From the NCBI RefSeq assembly GCF_003369915.1, contig NW_022881614.1, positions 17,462,336 to 17,526,335 on the forward strand: 64,000 nt of DNA. The letters run 5' to 3'. The notes under the pieces were generated by a model that saw nothing but the letters and a program-made list of their open reading frames with translations, did not search any database and had not been told where the DNA came from. Every line of letters starts with the position of its first letter. The stretch's first letter is position 1. The stretch is from Drosophila miranda (lineage: Eukaryota; Arthropoda; Insecta; Diptera; Drosophilidae). Of the stretch, positions 1 to 10,210 are shown one piece after another. A program made the position numbers and the translations under genes.

Positions 1-337
1 CATGTATCACATATGTAACATATGTTACTATGTGATACATGCGATAGTATCGATAACGCCTCTCATTTAATTTTCAATTGTACAAAGTACAACACAACAA
101 GGCAAAACTTCCCATCTCTAAGAAAATATAATGATATTTACAAATTCTTTGAAAAAGAAAACATCAGCGCGTACCAAACACTAATTGACTTAATCGACGA
201 AATTGATGTAAAGCTATAAACAGTACTCCAACATCTTCTATTCTTTGACTTGGCAATTTCCACCTTCAAAAGGCGGGCGGCCAAATAATCCCACGCTACT
301 CAAGGGTAGCAGGAGAACTTAAAACATAAAAAAAAAA
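1..337 (+). mobile_element. 3' end of a non-LTR retrotransposon (LINE)
   Basis: The open frame ending at 219 has a Cys-x2-Cys...His...Cys pattern (CDTC, then HLIFNC) like the C-terminal cysteine motif of LINE ORF2 proteins of the I or jockey type. It is followed by about 108 bp of 3' UTR and an A-rich tail at about 328-337, as expected of a LINE 3' terminus. The rest of the element lies beyond the window, so the family is not certain. The tail ends about 77 bp before the LSm1 start codon, so the insertion sits in that gene's promoter or 5' UTR. Confidence 0.65.
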
Positions 338-414
338 CACATTTAACAATAATTAAGCGAAAAGTTGAATCGAAGTCGTTTTTCCACACACAATCAATCA
401 CTCACAGTCTGAAC

Positions 415-945
415 ATGGACGATCTGAACCCTTTGGCGGGCACAGCTCACCTCCTGGAAGAAGTAGACAGTGAGTGGCTCCGGCCGTTTGTTTGGATGAC
501 AATGAAATGTCTCAATTACAGAGAAACTGATGGTGCTCCTGCGAGATGGTCGTACCCTGATTGGCTACCTACGATCGGTGGATCAGTTTGCCAACTTGGT
601 TTTGCAGCGCACCATTGAGAGGATACATGTGGGCAATCAATATGGCGACATTCCACGTGGAGTATTTATAATCCGAGGGGAAAATGTTGTCCTATTGGGT
701 GAAATTGTGAGTGAACGAATCCAAACTTCCAAATAATTAATACCCCGGATCTTGTAACATCCCCAAAACAGGATCGTGAAATGGAACAGAAGCTGCCGCT
801 CAAAGAGATATCTGTGGACGAAATACTGGATGCCCAACGACGCGAGCAGGAGCAGCGGCAAGAGAAGCATCGTCTGGTGTCTAAGGCACTCAAGGAGCGC
901 GGCCTAGCCGTCAACGCGGAATTAATCAATGAGGATTTCTGCTAG
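415..945 (+). CDS. LSm1: LSm1, U6-like Sm protein (mRNA decapping cofactor)
   Basis: Three exons, 415-469, 522-706 and 772-945, with GT-AG introns of 52 and 65 bp, give a 137-residue protein. The Sm fold is clear: the Sm1 segment has [20 protein letters not shown], followed by ERIHVG, GDIPRG and the Sm2 signature [13 protein letters not shown]. The C-terminal extension is charged ([11 protein letters not shown]), as in human LSM1. The family forms the cytoplasmic LSm1-7 ring, which binds oligoadenylated mRNA 3' ends with Pat1 and promotes decapping in P-bodies. The start was chosen because the N-terminus [14 protein letters not shown] aligns with LSM1 and splicing is in frame. A polyadenylation signal AATAAA lies at 948-953. 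The gene is intact and converges on the MADF gene 123 bp away. What remains of its 5' UTR and promoter before the LINE tail is very short. Confidence 0.93.
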
Positions 946-1068
946 AAAATAAAAAAGAAGGAACTAAAGTAAATAGATTAAGCTTCAAATGATTTTTCGT
1001 CACTTTGTATATTTGTACTGCATTAAAAACTATTTTAAAACCTATACATCAATTGCTATGTAACCTGT

Positions 1069-1974
1069 TCACCCCGACCCTGGTCTCGAGCCCGATACCA
1101 CGCCTCGTCTCTCCTCCTCGAGCATAATGTATTTCTCCAGTATTTGGAACATCTCCACCTTGGCCTTGATCTTGTGCACCCGCGACAGCTGCCGCAGATA
1201 GGCAGCCACAGATTTACAGAAGTAATCGTCCTCGGTCTCTGTCATTGTTGGCATGGCCATAATCGGAGCTAGTGACTCTTGGGAAAGATGCTTCCGTTCT
1301 TGACTCATGCTGGGCATGCAGACCATGTAGTTGATGTCGCCCTGGGTGGGGTGGTCTGCGTCATCGGCGTGAGGAGAGGTTGTGGTCGTTGAGTCCATTG
1401 TCTTGTGCTCATCCCCAATGAAGTCTTCCTCGAAACTCTCCTGCTCGGGCTCTTGACCATCATCGGCCTCCACTAGCACAGAGTACGTCTCGGAGTGCGA
1501 TGTCTGCACTTCTAGCTTAGTATCGTAATTGTGCTCATCGGTCTCCTCGTAAACATGCGAATCCTCAATCAGGGTGTCCGTTTCGGTCGACATCTTCATT
1601 AGTTTGTTTCTCCTCATGTCCACTTTGAGCCAACCAGTAGGTGTCTGATCTCTTCTGTTGCGCTCGCGCCGCTTTCTTACAAATTGTCGCAGAAAATCCA
1701 TTTGTTTGAAGAAATCATTGCGGCCGAATTCGCTGGTAGGATGGAGACGCATCTGTTTTAGCTCCCGCGAATAGCGATCTCGTAAACAGGTCCAACGCCG
1801 TCGAGCATCTATAGTAGAAATTCTCAACGTTTCTGCCACTTTCGCCCAGTCCTCCTCTTTGCGCTGCGAGAGCCGAAAAGAGGGGAGCTGCGGATCATAC
1901 AGCGAGGGCGTTTCTCTTATAGTCTGTATCAGCTGGATATCCGATGCGTCCAGGGGTCGATGGTTGGAACTCAT
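1069..1974 (-). CDS. MADF-BESS domain transcriptional regulator
   Basis: A single-exon 301-residue frame. Residues about 14-105 form a MADF (Myb/SANT-like) DNA-binding domain: an LIQTIRETPSLYD helix, conserved Trp residues in EEDWAKVAETL and RRRWTCLRDRY, and a basic tail FVRKRRERNRR. The middle is acidic and Ser/Thr-rich. Residues about 248-288 resemble the BESS protein-interaction motif (DDYFCKSVAAYLRQL, then MFQILEKYIM). Such proteins bind promoters and contact partners through BESS. Drosophila has dozens, and the exact orthologue is not recognised here. The frame is intact, with the start at a Met directly before the domain. A DRE-like TATCGATA lies about 80 bp upstream. It is tail-to-tail with LSm1. 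Confidence 0.85.
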   Translation of the reverse strand: MSSNHRPLDASDIQLIQTIRETPSLYDPQLPSFRLSQRKEEDWAKVAETLRISTIDARRRWTCLRDRYSRELKQMRLHPTSEFGRNDFFKQMDFLRQFVRKRRERNRRDQTPTGWLKVDMRRNKLMKMSTETDTLIEDSHVYEETDEHNYDTKLEVQTSHSETYSVLVEADDGQEPEQESFEEDFIGDEHKTMDSTTTTSPHADDADHPTQGDINYMVCMPSMSQERKHLSQESLAPIMAMPTMTETEDDYFCKSVAAYLRQLSRVHKIKAKVEMFQILEKYIMLEEERRGVVSGSRPGSG

Positions 1975-2052
1975 GGCTTTAAAATAATATTTACAATTTT
2001 TTTAATGCGTTTACAGTGTTTTCGTTTTGGTTAGTGATGGTACCATTGATAC

Positions 2053-2060
2053 TATCGATA
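2053..2060. promoter_or_regulatory. DRE-type promoter element upstream of the MADF-BESS gene
   Basis: Perfect palindromic TATCGATA, the core bound by DREF in Drosophila housekeeping promoters, about 80 bp upstream of the MADF-BESS start codon. Position and palindrome are seen directly; function is inferred. Confidence 0.5.
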
Positions 2061-2616
2061 TGTCCATTTCATACTTTGCTATACTATTTTTGTGTGCGTG
2101 CTGTTAAGCGCATTTCAATCCTGACAATGTTAACTAACATTAAAATTGGAAATCTCTACCGCTAGGTAGAGAGAGAATGTCTGGCATTTCATTGAGAATT
2201 GATCACGAGGAAGATGAAGCCAAACGGCTGCTAAAACCTTTTATATTCTCAGCTGAATAGCTTTCGTGTGTGTAGGTAAGATAACAAAAATTTCAATTTG
2301 TTGCAAAAATCTTATCGAATATATAGTGCAGAGCAGTAAAGTGCGCTATAAAATTGAAACAGAAAGTTTCGTTGAATGCGTACTTAAAATCACCCTAAAG
2401 TCAAAATTTCAGAAACATTGTGAACATTCGAAAAACAATGGCATTTCTTGACGAATCGCGAATCTTGAAGAAATATTCTAATATTTTAATTGCGGCCATC
2501 TGTTTTGAGTCAAAACTTCTGACTTAAGTCTTACTTTGAAATATGTTATCACATATAGGACGAGTTAGAACTTAACTCTCCACTCGACACAAACACAACA
2601 AGTACACATGCGTGCA
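2061..2616 (+). other. Upstream region and likely 5' exon of the prominin-like gene, cut off by the gypsy insertion
   Basis: No long coding frame. A splice-donor-like GGTAAGATA lies at about 2274. Positions 2272-2458 recur, diverged and inverted, at 13655-13847, where they directly adjoin the inverted copy of the prominin 5' coding exon. That places this stretch at the 5' end of the prominin locus, now 7.45 kb from its body. The target-site copy TGCA of the gypsy element is at 2613-2616. Confidence 0.6.
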
Positions 2617-3147
2617 AATTAAATAACTGCGGTAGCGGATTGTGTTTTAAAAAAGTTTTTATTTTACTTCTAACTTCACTGATATAGATTTAAGTAGAGG
2701 GTCACAAAGGATTCCGGGCAAAGGGTTTGCGCGATCTTAATTTTTAGCTCGACTTTGCGGTGTCGCTTCTGGATCAAGACTGACTTGAACTTTCTGATCT
2801 TTGCATCGTTGATCCCTTTCGGGAATAGTTTTTCTATAAACATTTCAATTGATTTCGCCATCCCGAGTATTGGATTTCGTCATCCAAAGAGAGAACTGTA
2901 AAATGCCTAAAGTGCAGGATCTGCAGAAAGCCGGGAGTGAGATTGTTTATGAGAAGCCGGGTGTGGGCAAACATTGGTTTTTCATTTAGGCGAGTGTCAA
3001 AGATTGGGATTGCGGCGGGAGCCCTTGAGATTGTACATCTTAGAAATCAATTAGGCGGAGTCCCAAGATTGAAATTGTTTTCGTTTTGGAAAGCCAAAGA
3101 TTGTTTACAACTTGTATAAGAGCTCAATAGAATTGGGTACGTTAACT
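2617..3147 (-). repeat. 3' LTR of the gypsy-type element
   Basis: 531 bp, matching 9540-10070 with few differences (for example C versus G at about 2750). It is the 3' LTR in the element's minus-strand orientation. It abuts target copy TGCA on the outside and the env-like region on the inside. Confidence 0.9.
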
Positions 3148-3157
3148 CCCCCCATTC

Positions 3158-4225
3158 TTAAATGTTTCGTCCCGATACATTTTGAAGTTCTGATAGAGCT
3201 CTAATTTCTTCTGACAGTATTTGAATGTTGCTTTCCACTATTTCTTCTGACGGTATTCTTATTGATTTAATAAGTTCAAATTTGGTTAATTTATAGCCGA
3301 AGTAAAATAACATTATCAATATCAAAATGATTAAGAATAATGTTGTTAATGGTAAGGCCGTATTACCTAATGTTATAAGGGGATTTAAAATATTAACATT
3401 ATCAAAAGAAAATTGCTTATCATTCGATTGTATATAATCAACTAATTCAAAATCGCTATATCTATGATGCGATATATATCTTAGAATTTTACCCTTATCA
3501 TTTATGTGGGTTATATTATTTATTACAATTGTGTTGTTGAATATAAGGAGATACGATCCTAACAAAGTAGTATTGTCTACGATATTTTTGCCTGAAACTA
3601 ATATGGCACCATCCTGAATGATGTCTATTTCTTTGTTTTTTTTCCTTTTTTTAGTGCAGTTGGCTTTAAAGCCATTAAGTAAATTGGTGAAACAGGTCTT
3701 CTTTAAATTTATTTGTGCGTAATTGTTAAAAGTTTCACTTTTAAAATTATTCATTAAATAGTATTTCTCCTTACATTCACAAACTTTTTCACTTATAACT
3801 AACATTCCATCATTTTGTGAGATGGCTCTTGCATGGTAAAACTTGCAAATATCTTTAATTTGAGGATATTTTATGTAAATGATTATTTAATCAGCATTTC
3901 GAATTATTTTAACCGTTGCAATGTCCAGCAGATCAGACAGTTCAACAGGATGTTTTTCATGCTTATAAATGTCCTCTATTTCGTTTTTATTTAAAATTTT
4001 TGTATTGAAAATGTTTACTTTTAAGAGGGTTATGGTATCAACTAAATTTAGTAGGTCAAAAGTTATTAATTTTAAACGATGCTTTCTCAGTATCGTTTCT
4101 TCATTGAAGATGATATTTTTTAATGAATTTGATAACAATTCAATTTCTTTGAAAAATTTGGAATTTATTACAAATTGTTTATTATTATTTTCAGTTAATT
4201 CATTTACTTTATTTTGTATTTTCAA
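3158..4225 (-). pseudogene. Errantivirus env-like gene, interrupted
   Basis: Two open segments, 3887-4225 and 3158-3805, lie where env belongs in errantiviruses, between integrase and the 3' LTR. The downstream segment ends with a hydrophobic stretch of about 20 residues (core TTLFLIILILIMLFYFGYKL) followed by a polar tail, which suits a C-terminal membrane anchor. The upstream segment is Asn/Lys/Ile-rich and helical, as in the stalk of insect env proteins. Between the two segments (3806-3886) the frame is broken, and no signal peptide was identified. The product would be an envelope glycoprotein in related elements; this copy appears non-functional. Assignment rests on position and hydrophobic pattern. 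Confidence 0.65.
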
Positions 4226-4244
4226 AAAGTCGTCATGAAAATAT

Positions 4245-7200
4245 TTAATATTTGATGTTATCTTTATGTATAATTCTGTTTCTATTGTTGATTATAATTT
4301 TATTCGGTCGATTTTCCTTAACTACCTGCTTTTTGTATCGGGATTTAAGTTTATTTCTTTCCCCGAATTTCTTTTCATAAACTACTTCTCCTATTTTATA
4401 ATCTTTTTCTCTTCTATCTTTGTTATGTAGCTTAAGCATTTTGGTCTGAGCTTCCTTAAGTAATATTGGATTATGCTTGTGTTCTATTTTGTTATACAAT
4501 ATGTCATATGGCATTTGATTGGTCGTTGAATGTATCGTCAGGTTATATTTCAGTGCCGCCCTTATTATTATTTCTGAATAATCTGTTAGATTTAGTTCAT
4601 CCTTGATGCACCGCGCTATTTCTGTTAGTGTGGAATGTACCCTTTCTACCTGACCATTTGAGGTGCTGTGTCTGGGATCAGCATAATAAATAGTTAAGTT
4701 AATTCTTTGTATGAATTATCTAAATTGTGCTGAAGTAAAGCTTGGTTCGTTGTCAGTCATTAAAGATGTTGCTAACGGAAAGTGTTGCAAAATTTCCATT
4801 ACCTTATTTTCAATGTTTAATTTACTTTGAATTTCCTTGACCACCAAGTATTTGGAATAAGAATCTATACAAGTTATGAATGTTAGGTTTTGGGCATAGT
4901 ATATGTCTAAGTGTAATTGATCTCCTTCTTTTGCTGGAATGGGAGCTTCCCCAATTGGAGTTTTCACAGGGTTTCTTTCATATTTGTTTTTGTTACAGAT
5001 CTCACAATTTTTTATATATTCTTTTAATTTTTTGTGCAGGTTTGGCCAATAATACAGCTTAGTTATTTGTTTGTAATTTTCGTCTAGTCCTCTATGGGCT
5101 CTGCAATGTGTTTCTTCTATAATTATAGCTTTACCTTCTGAATTTACTACATCTTGGAGGAACTTTCTCGTGAAGAGAAATTTATTTATGAAGTTTTCCT
5201 TTAGCTTATTTTGGATAAGGTATAAATCTTCTAAAGTGCAGTGTATTCCTGTGGTTAAGTGAGGCTGAATAAATTCTTTTAAAATGATTAGCAGATTGTC
5301 TACCGTATCAAGTTCAATAATATGTCGGGTATTTTCATAAACTCTTACTAACTCATGAACTGTGAATCTCCCTTGCGCTAATAGTAGCTGCTGCTTAAAT
5401 TGGTTTAGAGGCTTGCTAGTCTCTTGAATGACGTTTTCAAAACTACTCTCTGCTGAATGCTGAGTATTTATGTCTGATTCTGATTCTGTCTGGTCGACAT
5501 CACTATCTGTCATATGATTTATTTTAATCCGAGATAAAGCGTCCGCTACTACGTTAGTTGAGCCTGGCTTATAAATGATTTTTGGTGTGAAACTTTCTAT
5601 GAAGTAATACCAACGTTTCATTTCAACATTTGGATTTTTTTGCGACATTGCAAAGGACAAAGGTTGGTGATCTGTATGTATTTCAATTCCACTCACTCCG
5701 TATAAATAATTTCGCAAATTTTTTAATGCCCATACAATAGCTAATAATTCCTTTTTATTAGTAGCATATAATTGCTCGGTTTTACTTAAAGTTTTAGAAA
5801 TAAATGTTATGGGATTCCCATCTTGCGACAAAACTGCCCCTATTGCTATGTCCGATGCATCTGTGGTTAATGTGAATTTTTTATTGTAATCTGGTTGTAC
5901 TAATTCAATATGTGCTATTAAACTGTCCTTTAAATTATTAAATGCTCCCATTGCTGGTTCATCCAGCTGTATTAATGTTTTCTTGGATGCCCTTCGTGAA
6001 ACTTTCCCATTTACTCCACTCAGATATTTTGTTAATGGTTTGGCAATTGTAGCATAATTTCGGACAAATTTTCTGTAATACCCTGTTAGTCCTAAGAAGC
6101 TACGTAGCTCTCTGATATTTTTAGGAATTGGATAGTTTTGTATTGTGGAGATTTTGTCTGGATCTGTTTTAATGATATTTTGGGAAACAATGTATCCCAG
6201 AAATTTGGTTTCCAATTGAAAGAATTTAGACTTTTCTAGGGAAATTTTCATGTTAGCGTTTTGCAATATCTGTATTATATGAATTAGATCTTTATAATGT
6301 TGTTCTATAGTTTTTGAAAATATTATTATATCGTCCATATAGACGTGACAAGTTTTCCCAACTTGTTCTCTAAGTATATCGTCCATTGCCCTTTGGAAAA
6401 TTCTGGGAGCGTTCGTCAATCCCATAGGCATTCTTAGAAATTCATATTTGCCGTTATTTATGGAAAAAGATGTTTTTTCAATATCTGATTCCCTCATTAA
6501 AATCTGATAGAAACCTGACTCTAAATCAATGGCCGAGAAATACTTTGCCTTACCTAAATTGGCAAGGATTACTGAAGGATCTTGCATAGGGTATCTATCC
6601 GGTATGGTGTTTTCATTAAGTTTCTTAAAGTCTATTACTAATCTATGTTTAGGAGTTCCGTCCTCATTTACTCCTTCTTTGGTACTACTATTACCGGTGA
6701 ATTATATGGGCTTTTGCTAGGTCTGATTATACCTTCATCTAACATTTTACTTATTTCGTTATTAACGAAATCGTTAACCGAATAAGCGTATGGATACTGC
6801 TTGCCATATACCGGTCTATCATGTTCAGTGTTAATCTCTCCTTTTATATCCGTTCTGAACGGTAACTGTAAATTTATATTGGCATGGTCTTCTTCGATGT
6901 TAGATACCATTTTCTCTCTGAGATTTTCTAAATTGTCCTCTTTGTAGGTTATTGTGTTATACAATTTCATTTTTTTCAATTCAGAATTTGCATAATTTTA
7001 AATGTCGGATATTTCTACGACGGCGCGTTCAGGATTTTTGCATCCCAAACTTTTAAATTGTTCATTGTCGGATAATTCAACGACGGCGTGTTCAGGATTC
7101 TTTAATCCCAAACTATTCGAACTTTTAGTGTCGGATAATTCTACGACGGCGTGCTCAGGATATTTTAATCCCAAACTATTAAAACTTTGGATGTCGGATA

Positions 7201-7690
7201 ATTCAACGACGGCGGGTTCAGGATATTTGAATCCCAAACTATTGACGGATAATTCTTCGTCGGCGTGCTCAGGATTTTTTGATCCCAAGCTATATAAACT
7301 TCCTTTTACCTTTACTGAATCACTTTTCATTTCTTTTTCTTCTTCAAAATATTTTTTTATTATATATTCCTTCAACGGAAGGATGGTTTTTCCTTCTATA
7401 AAGGTTAATTTGTTTAAAGAAAGGACCTCGTCATATATTAGTTTCTCCTCATTGTCTTTATAACTTAAAGTCCCTTTCCTGTATCAATAACAGCTCCGAT
7501 TTTCTTTAATAGGTTAAATCCTATTAGTAAATCTGCCTCCATTCCATCTATTTCATAAAACACTTGTTTTATTCACTGTAGCAACTTTCTTATAAATTGA
7601 TAATTATTTTTTATTTTTGTAAATTCCCTTTTTTATATAACAGGAAGTTGCTCCCGTATCTATCAAAACTTTTAATTCTCTGTTTATTTT
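4245..7690 (-). pseudogene. Gypsy-type pol (protease, RT, RNase H, integrase), broken
   Basis: In minus-strand order: an aspartic protease with the core IDTGATS at about 7645-7668; a 63-bp in-frame repeat tract; the RT N-terminus (6668-6979); then 4716-6587 with RT (MGLTNAPRIFQRAM and the catalytic YMDD), the RNase H start LTTDASDIAIGAVLS, an HHCC zinc region (HCRAHRGL, CEICNKN) and the first integrase Asp residues (HLDIYY, MTDNEPSF). The integrase tail is at 4245-4514. Breaks seen: a single-base frameshift near 6668, and an in-frame TAA at 4716-4718 after which the same frame stays open in integrase-like sequence. RT, RNase H and integrase would copy and insert the element; this copy is not intact as read. 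Confidence 0.88.
7003..7265 (-). repeat. In-frame 63-bp tandem repeat within pol (five units)
   Basis: Five copies of a unit of about 63 bp (21 codons) start near 7015, 7078, 7141, 7204 and 7254; the last interval is shorter. On the coding strand each unit reads roughly SLG.K.PEHAVVELSD. The tract lies between protease and RT. The unit stays in frame, so it may be tolerated as a linker; no function is known to me. Confidence 0.8.
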
Positions 7691-7691
7691 T

Positions 7692-8962
7692 TTATCTACT
7701 CTTTTTAAGTAGGGCAGACCTACTTCGGGGCTGATCTAAAAAATGGTCCTCCTCAATGTTTTTTATCCGCATTGCTTTATTAGCCGGTTGTTCCGACATT
7801 TCGTTTGGCTTTCGTTTCTGCGCCTGATTTTCGTTAGACTGATTATTCGGTACTACGTTTGCCCTAAAATGCTGAGCTTGGTTATAATTGTTATTATTTC
7901 TCCTATAATAACCGTTAGTATTCTCCCGATAATTTCTATTATTATTATTTCCCCTGAATTGATTTCTGTTCTGTCGGTTCTTGATTTGTATCGATTCGTC
8001 TACATCCATTGGTTCTGGGGCCTGATTTTGTTGTCTATTACCCAAGAAATAGGGTTGTCCCCATGACATGTTATTCCTCTGAAGATCCTTTTTTGGTCGA
8101 ATGGTGAACTATTAGTCCTTGGTTGTCGTTGGTTGAATCTTAATGTATTGTAGTTATTATTCCCTGAATTTCTGGGGCCACTGAATTGGGAGGCAAATTG
8201 GGCCCGAATGTTATTTGATTGCAATTCCTGTACCTTTGCCAAGGCATTCGGTAAATCTGGGGGATTCAATGAAAATAGGATTTCTGCAATGCCGCCGCTT
8301 AGGCCAGTGACAAAAATGCGTAAGGCATTGTCTCTAATTTTCTTATTTGATTCTTTCGTGATTTCACTGTCCTTTCCGTGAGTCGTTATTGTCTTATTTA
8401 TTAACAAGGTCATTTTCTTGTTAACCTCGTTATAGAAATCTATTATTGAAAGGTTCCCTTGTCGGAGAACGCTTAACTCCTGTTCTATTATGTAAATTGG
8501 TCTCTTGTCACTGTAAACAAAGTCAAGTCGTGAAAGTATGGCATCAAAATTTAAAACTGTCCCGTGGTTGGTCAGTGCGTCATGTGCTGGTCCTGTTATT
8601 TTGTTTCTCAAAATTGTTAAGGCAATATAATATTGCTAACTTCCTTTCTTATATAACTTCACTGCAGTTTCTGCAGCTTCCCTCCATCCTACGTATTGGT
8701 TTAATCCACCATTGAAAATTGGTAGGGATTCTATTACCTTTAATGTGGTGTCATCTTTTATTGTCTCGTCTATTGTTTCTGCCTGATAATCTGATACCTG
8801 ATCGGATTTAGTTTCTATTTGTTGTTTTAAATTTACAATTTGCTCCTGTACTTGTGAAATTTGAAGTGCTATCAATTGTTTGACCAGATCTGCAGTAAGA
8901 TCGGTCCTTGTTTGTGAGTTAATCATTTTTAGTTTTTCAAAATCTAAAGTTAGTTGATCCAC
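7692..8962 (-). pseudogene. Gypsy-type gag, frameshifted
   Basis: Three overlapping or adjacent frames: 8636-8962 (N-terminus, coiled-coil-like with LVKQLIALQISQVQEQIVNL), 8000-8611 (capsid-like, helical) and 7692-8069 (Asn/Arg/Gln-rich C-terminus with NNNNRNYRENTNGYYRRNNN). The Asn/Arg-rich tail without a CCHC knuckle is common in 17.6/297/gypsy-type gag. The start at 8962 was chosen as the first Met after the leader. Frame changes near 8611-8636 and 8000-8069 break it; one of these could instead be a consensus error. Confidence 0.75.
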
Positions 8963-9522
8963 CTTAAATTTTTCTTATATGTTTGTTTTTATAATCTAAT
9001 ATAACCTAATTGAACTTATATATTTATTAATACACCTTTTGCTCACGAACTATCCGGTAGGGGTCGTCCTTCTTAGTTTGGCTGACAGATCTTCGAACGG
9101 GTCTTCCTTCTTGATTTGGCTGACAGGTCTTCGAACGGGTCTTCCTTCTTAAATTTCTTTGTTTAACTGGGTCTTCTGGGGTCTTCCTTCTTTGGTTTAG
9201 CTGATAGCTTCACTTTCTTTGTGTTTTGGTTTGGTTGGTTTTGTTTAAAAACTTTGGTTTTTTTGGTTTTTTGTATTTTTGAATTGTCTTGATTAGCTTT
9301 TGTATTTATTTGTATTTTGTATTGTATTTGTATTGTATATTGTATTTATTTTTGCACACCCTAAGCTCCGGTTTGTTTCCTTTTTATCTCACTTTTTCTT
9401 ATCTTATATCTCACAGTCACTCCGCGTTTTTATATCTGAAGGATTTATTCCATTAATTAATTGTCCTTCGGGTTTCGGCACGACGCAACACTTTTATTAT
9501 TCGGTGCTTTTTATACAACGTC
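8963..9522 (-). other. 5' leader of the gypsy-type element
   Basis: Non-coding sequence between the primer site and gag. On the plus strand it is T/G-rich, with a recurring phrase around 9060-9190 (GGGTCTTCCTTCTT, GGCTGACAG and variants at least three times). No conserved gene was seen. Confidence 0.6.
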
Positions 9523-9540
9523 GCCCCACGTTGGGCGCCA
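9523..9540 (-). promoter_or_regulatory. Primer binding site, tRNA-Lys type
   Basis: The minus strand reads TGGCGCCCAACGTGGGGC directly at the 5' LTR edge. This is complementary to the 3' 18 nt of Drosophila tRNA-Lys(CUU), including CCA, as I recall that tRNA. The same 18 bases occur at 37464-37481 in an unrelated LTR element. Confidence 0.85.
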
Positions 9541-10070
9541 ATTAAATAACTGCGGTAGCGGATTGTGTTTTTAAAAAGTTTTTATTTTACTTCTAACTTC
9601 ACTGATATAGATTTAAGTAGAGGGTCACAAAGGATTCCGGGCAAAGGGTTTGCGCGATCTTAATTTTTAGGTCGACTTTGCGGTGTCGCTTCTGGATCAA
9701 GACTGACTTGAACTTTCTGATCTTTGCATCGTTGATCCCTTTCGGGAATAGTTTTTCTATAAACATTTCAATTGATTTCGCCATCCCGAGTATTGGATTT
9801 CGTCATCCAAAGAGAGAACTGTAAAATGCCTAAAGTGCAGGATCTGCAGAAAGCCGGGAGTGAGATTGTTTATGAGAAGCCGGGTGTGGGCAAACATTGG
9901 TTTTCCATTTAGGCGAGTGTCAAAGATTGGGATTGTGGCGGGAGCCCTTGAGATTGTACATCTTAGAAATCAATTAGGCGGAGGCCCAAGATTGAAATTG
10001 TTTTCGTTTTGGAAAGCCAAAGATTGTTTACAACTCGTATAAGAGCTCAATAGAATTGGGTACGTTAACT
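9540..10070 (-). repeat. 5' LTR of the gypsy-type element
   Basis: 531 bp matching 2617-3147. It would carry the element's promoter. The outer edge adjoins target copy TGCA at 10071-10074. Confidence 0.9.
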
Positions 10071-10210
10071 TGCACACACACACATCCTACGTTAAGTGTA
10101 ACACCAACTGTGCAAGGATTGATTGCAGTAAAAAAATGTTTTCAAACGACAACGTGGCAAGCGACGGAAGCGGACGCCGATGCGTTGGGAGGAACCGTAT
10201 CGAGATCGGA

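Larger units (their letters stand above)
2617..10070 (-). mobile_element. Gypsy-family LTR retrotransposon, errantivirus type, nearly complete but mutated
   Basis: A 7,454-bp element read on the minus strand. Two 531-bp LTRs (2617-3147 and 9540-10070) start AGTTAAC and end AATT, as in the gypsy/17.6/297 group, and the insertion is flanked by a 4-bp duplication TGCA (2613-2616 and 10071-10074). The order LTR, tRNA-Lys primer site, gag, protease-RT-RNase H-integrase, env-like gene, LTR is the errantivirus layout. Coding regions carry several frameshifts or stops and no full-length gag-pol frame is present, so the copy looks defective as read. The LTRs are nearly identical by eye, which suggests recent insertion. 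The insertion separates the prominin upstream region from its coding exons. Confidence 0.92.

Noticed and set aside
47..54. TATCGATA as a DRE promoter site for LSm1
   Set aside because: It lies inside the coding end of the LINE, more than 350 bp from the start codon, with the LINE 3' UTR and tail in between.
9523..9540. tRNA-Lys gene fragments at the two LTR elements
   Set aside because: Only 18 nt adjacent to LTRs: primer binding sites, not tRNA genes.
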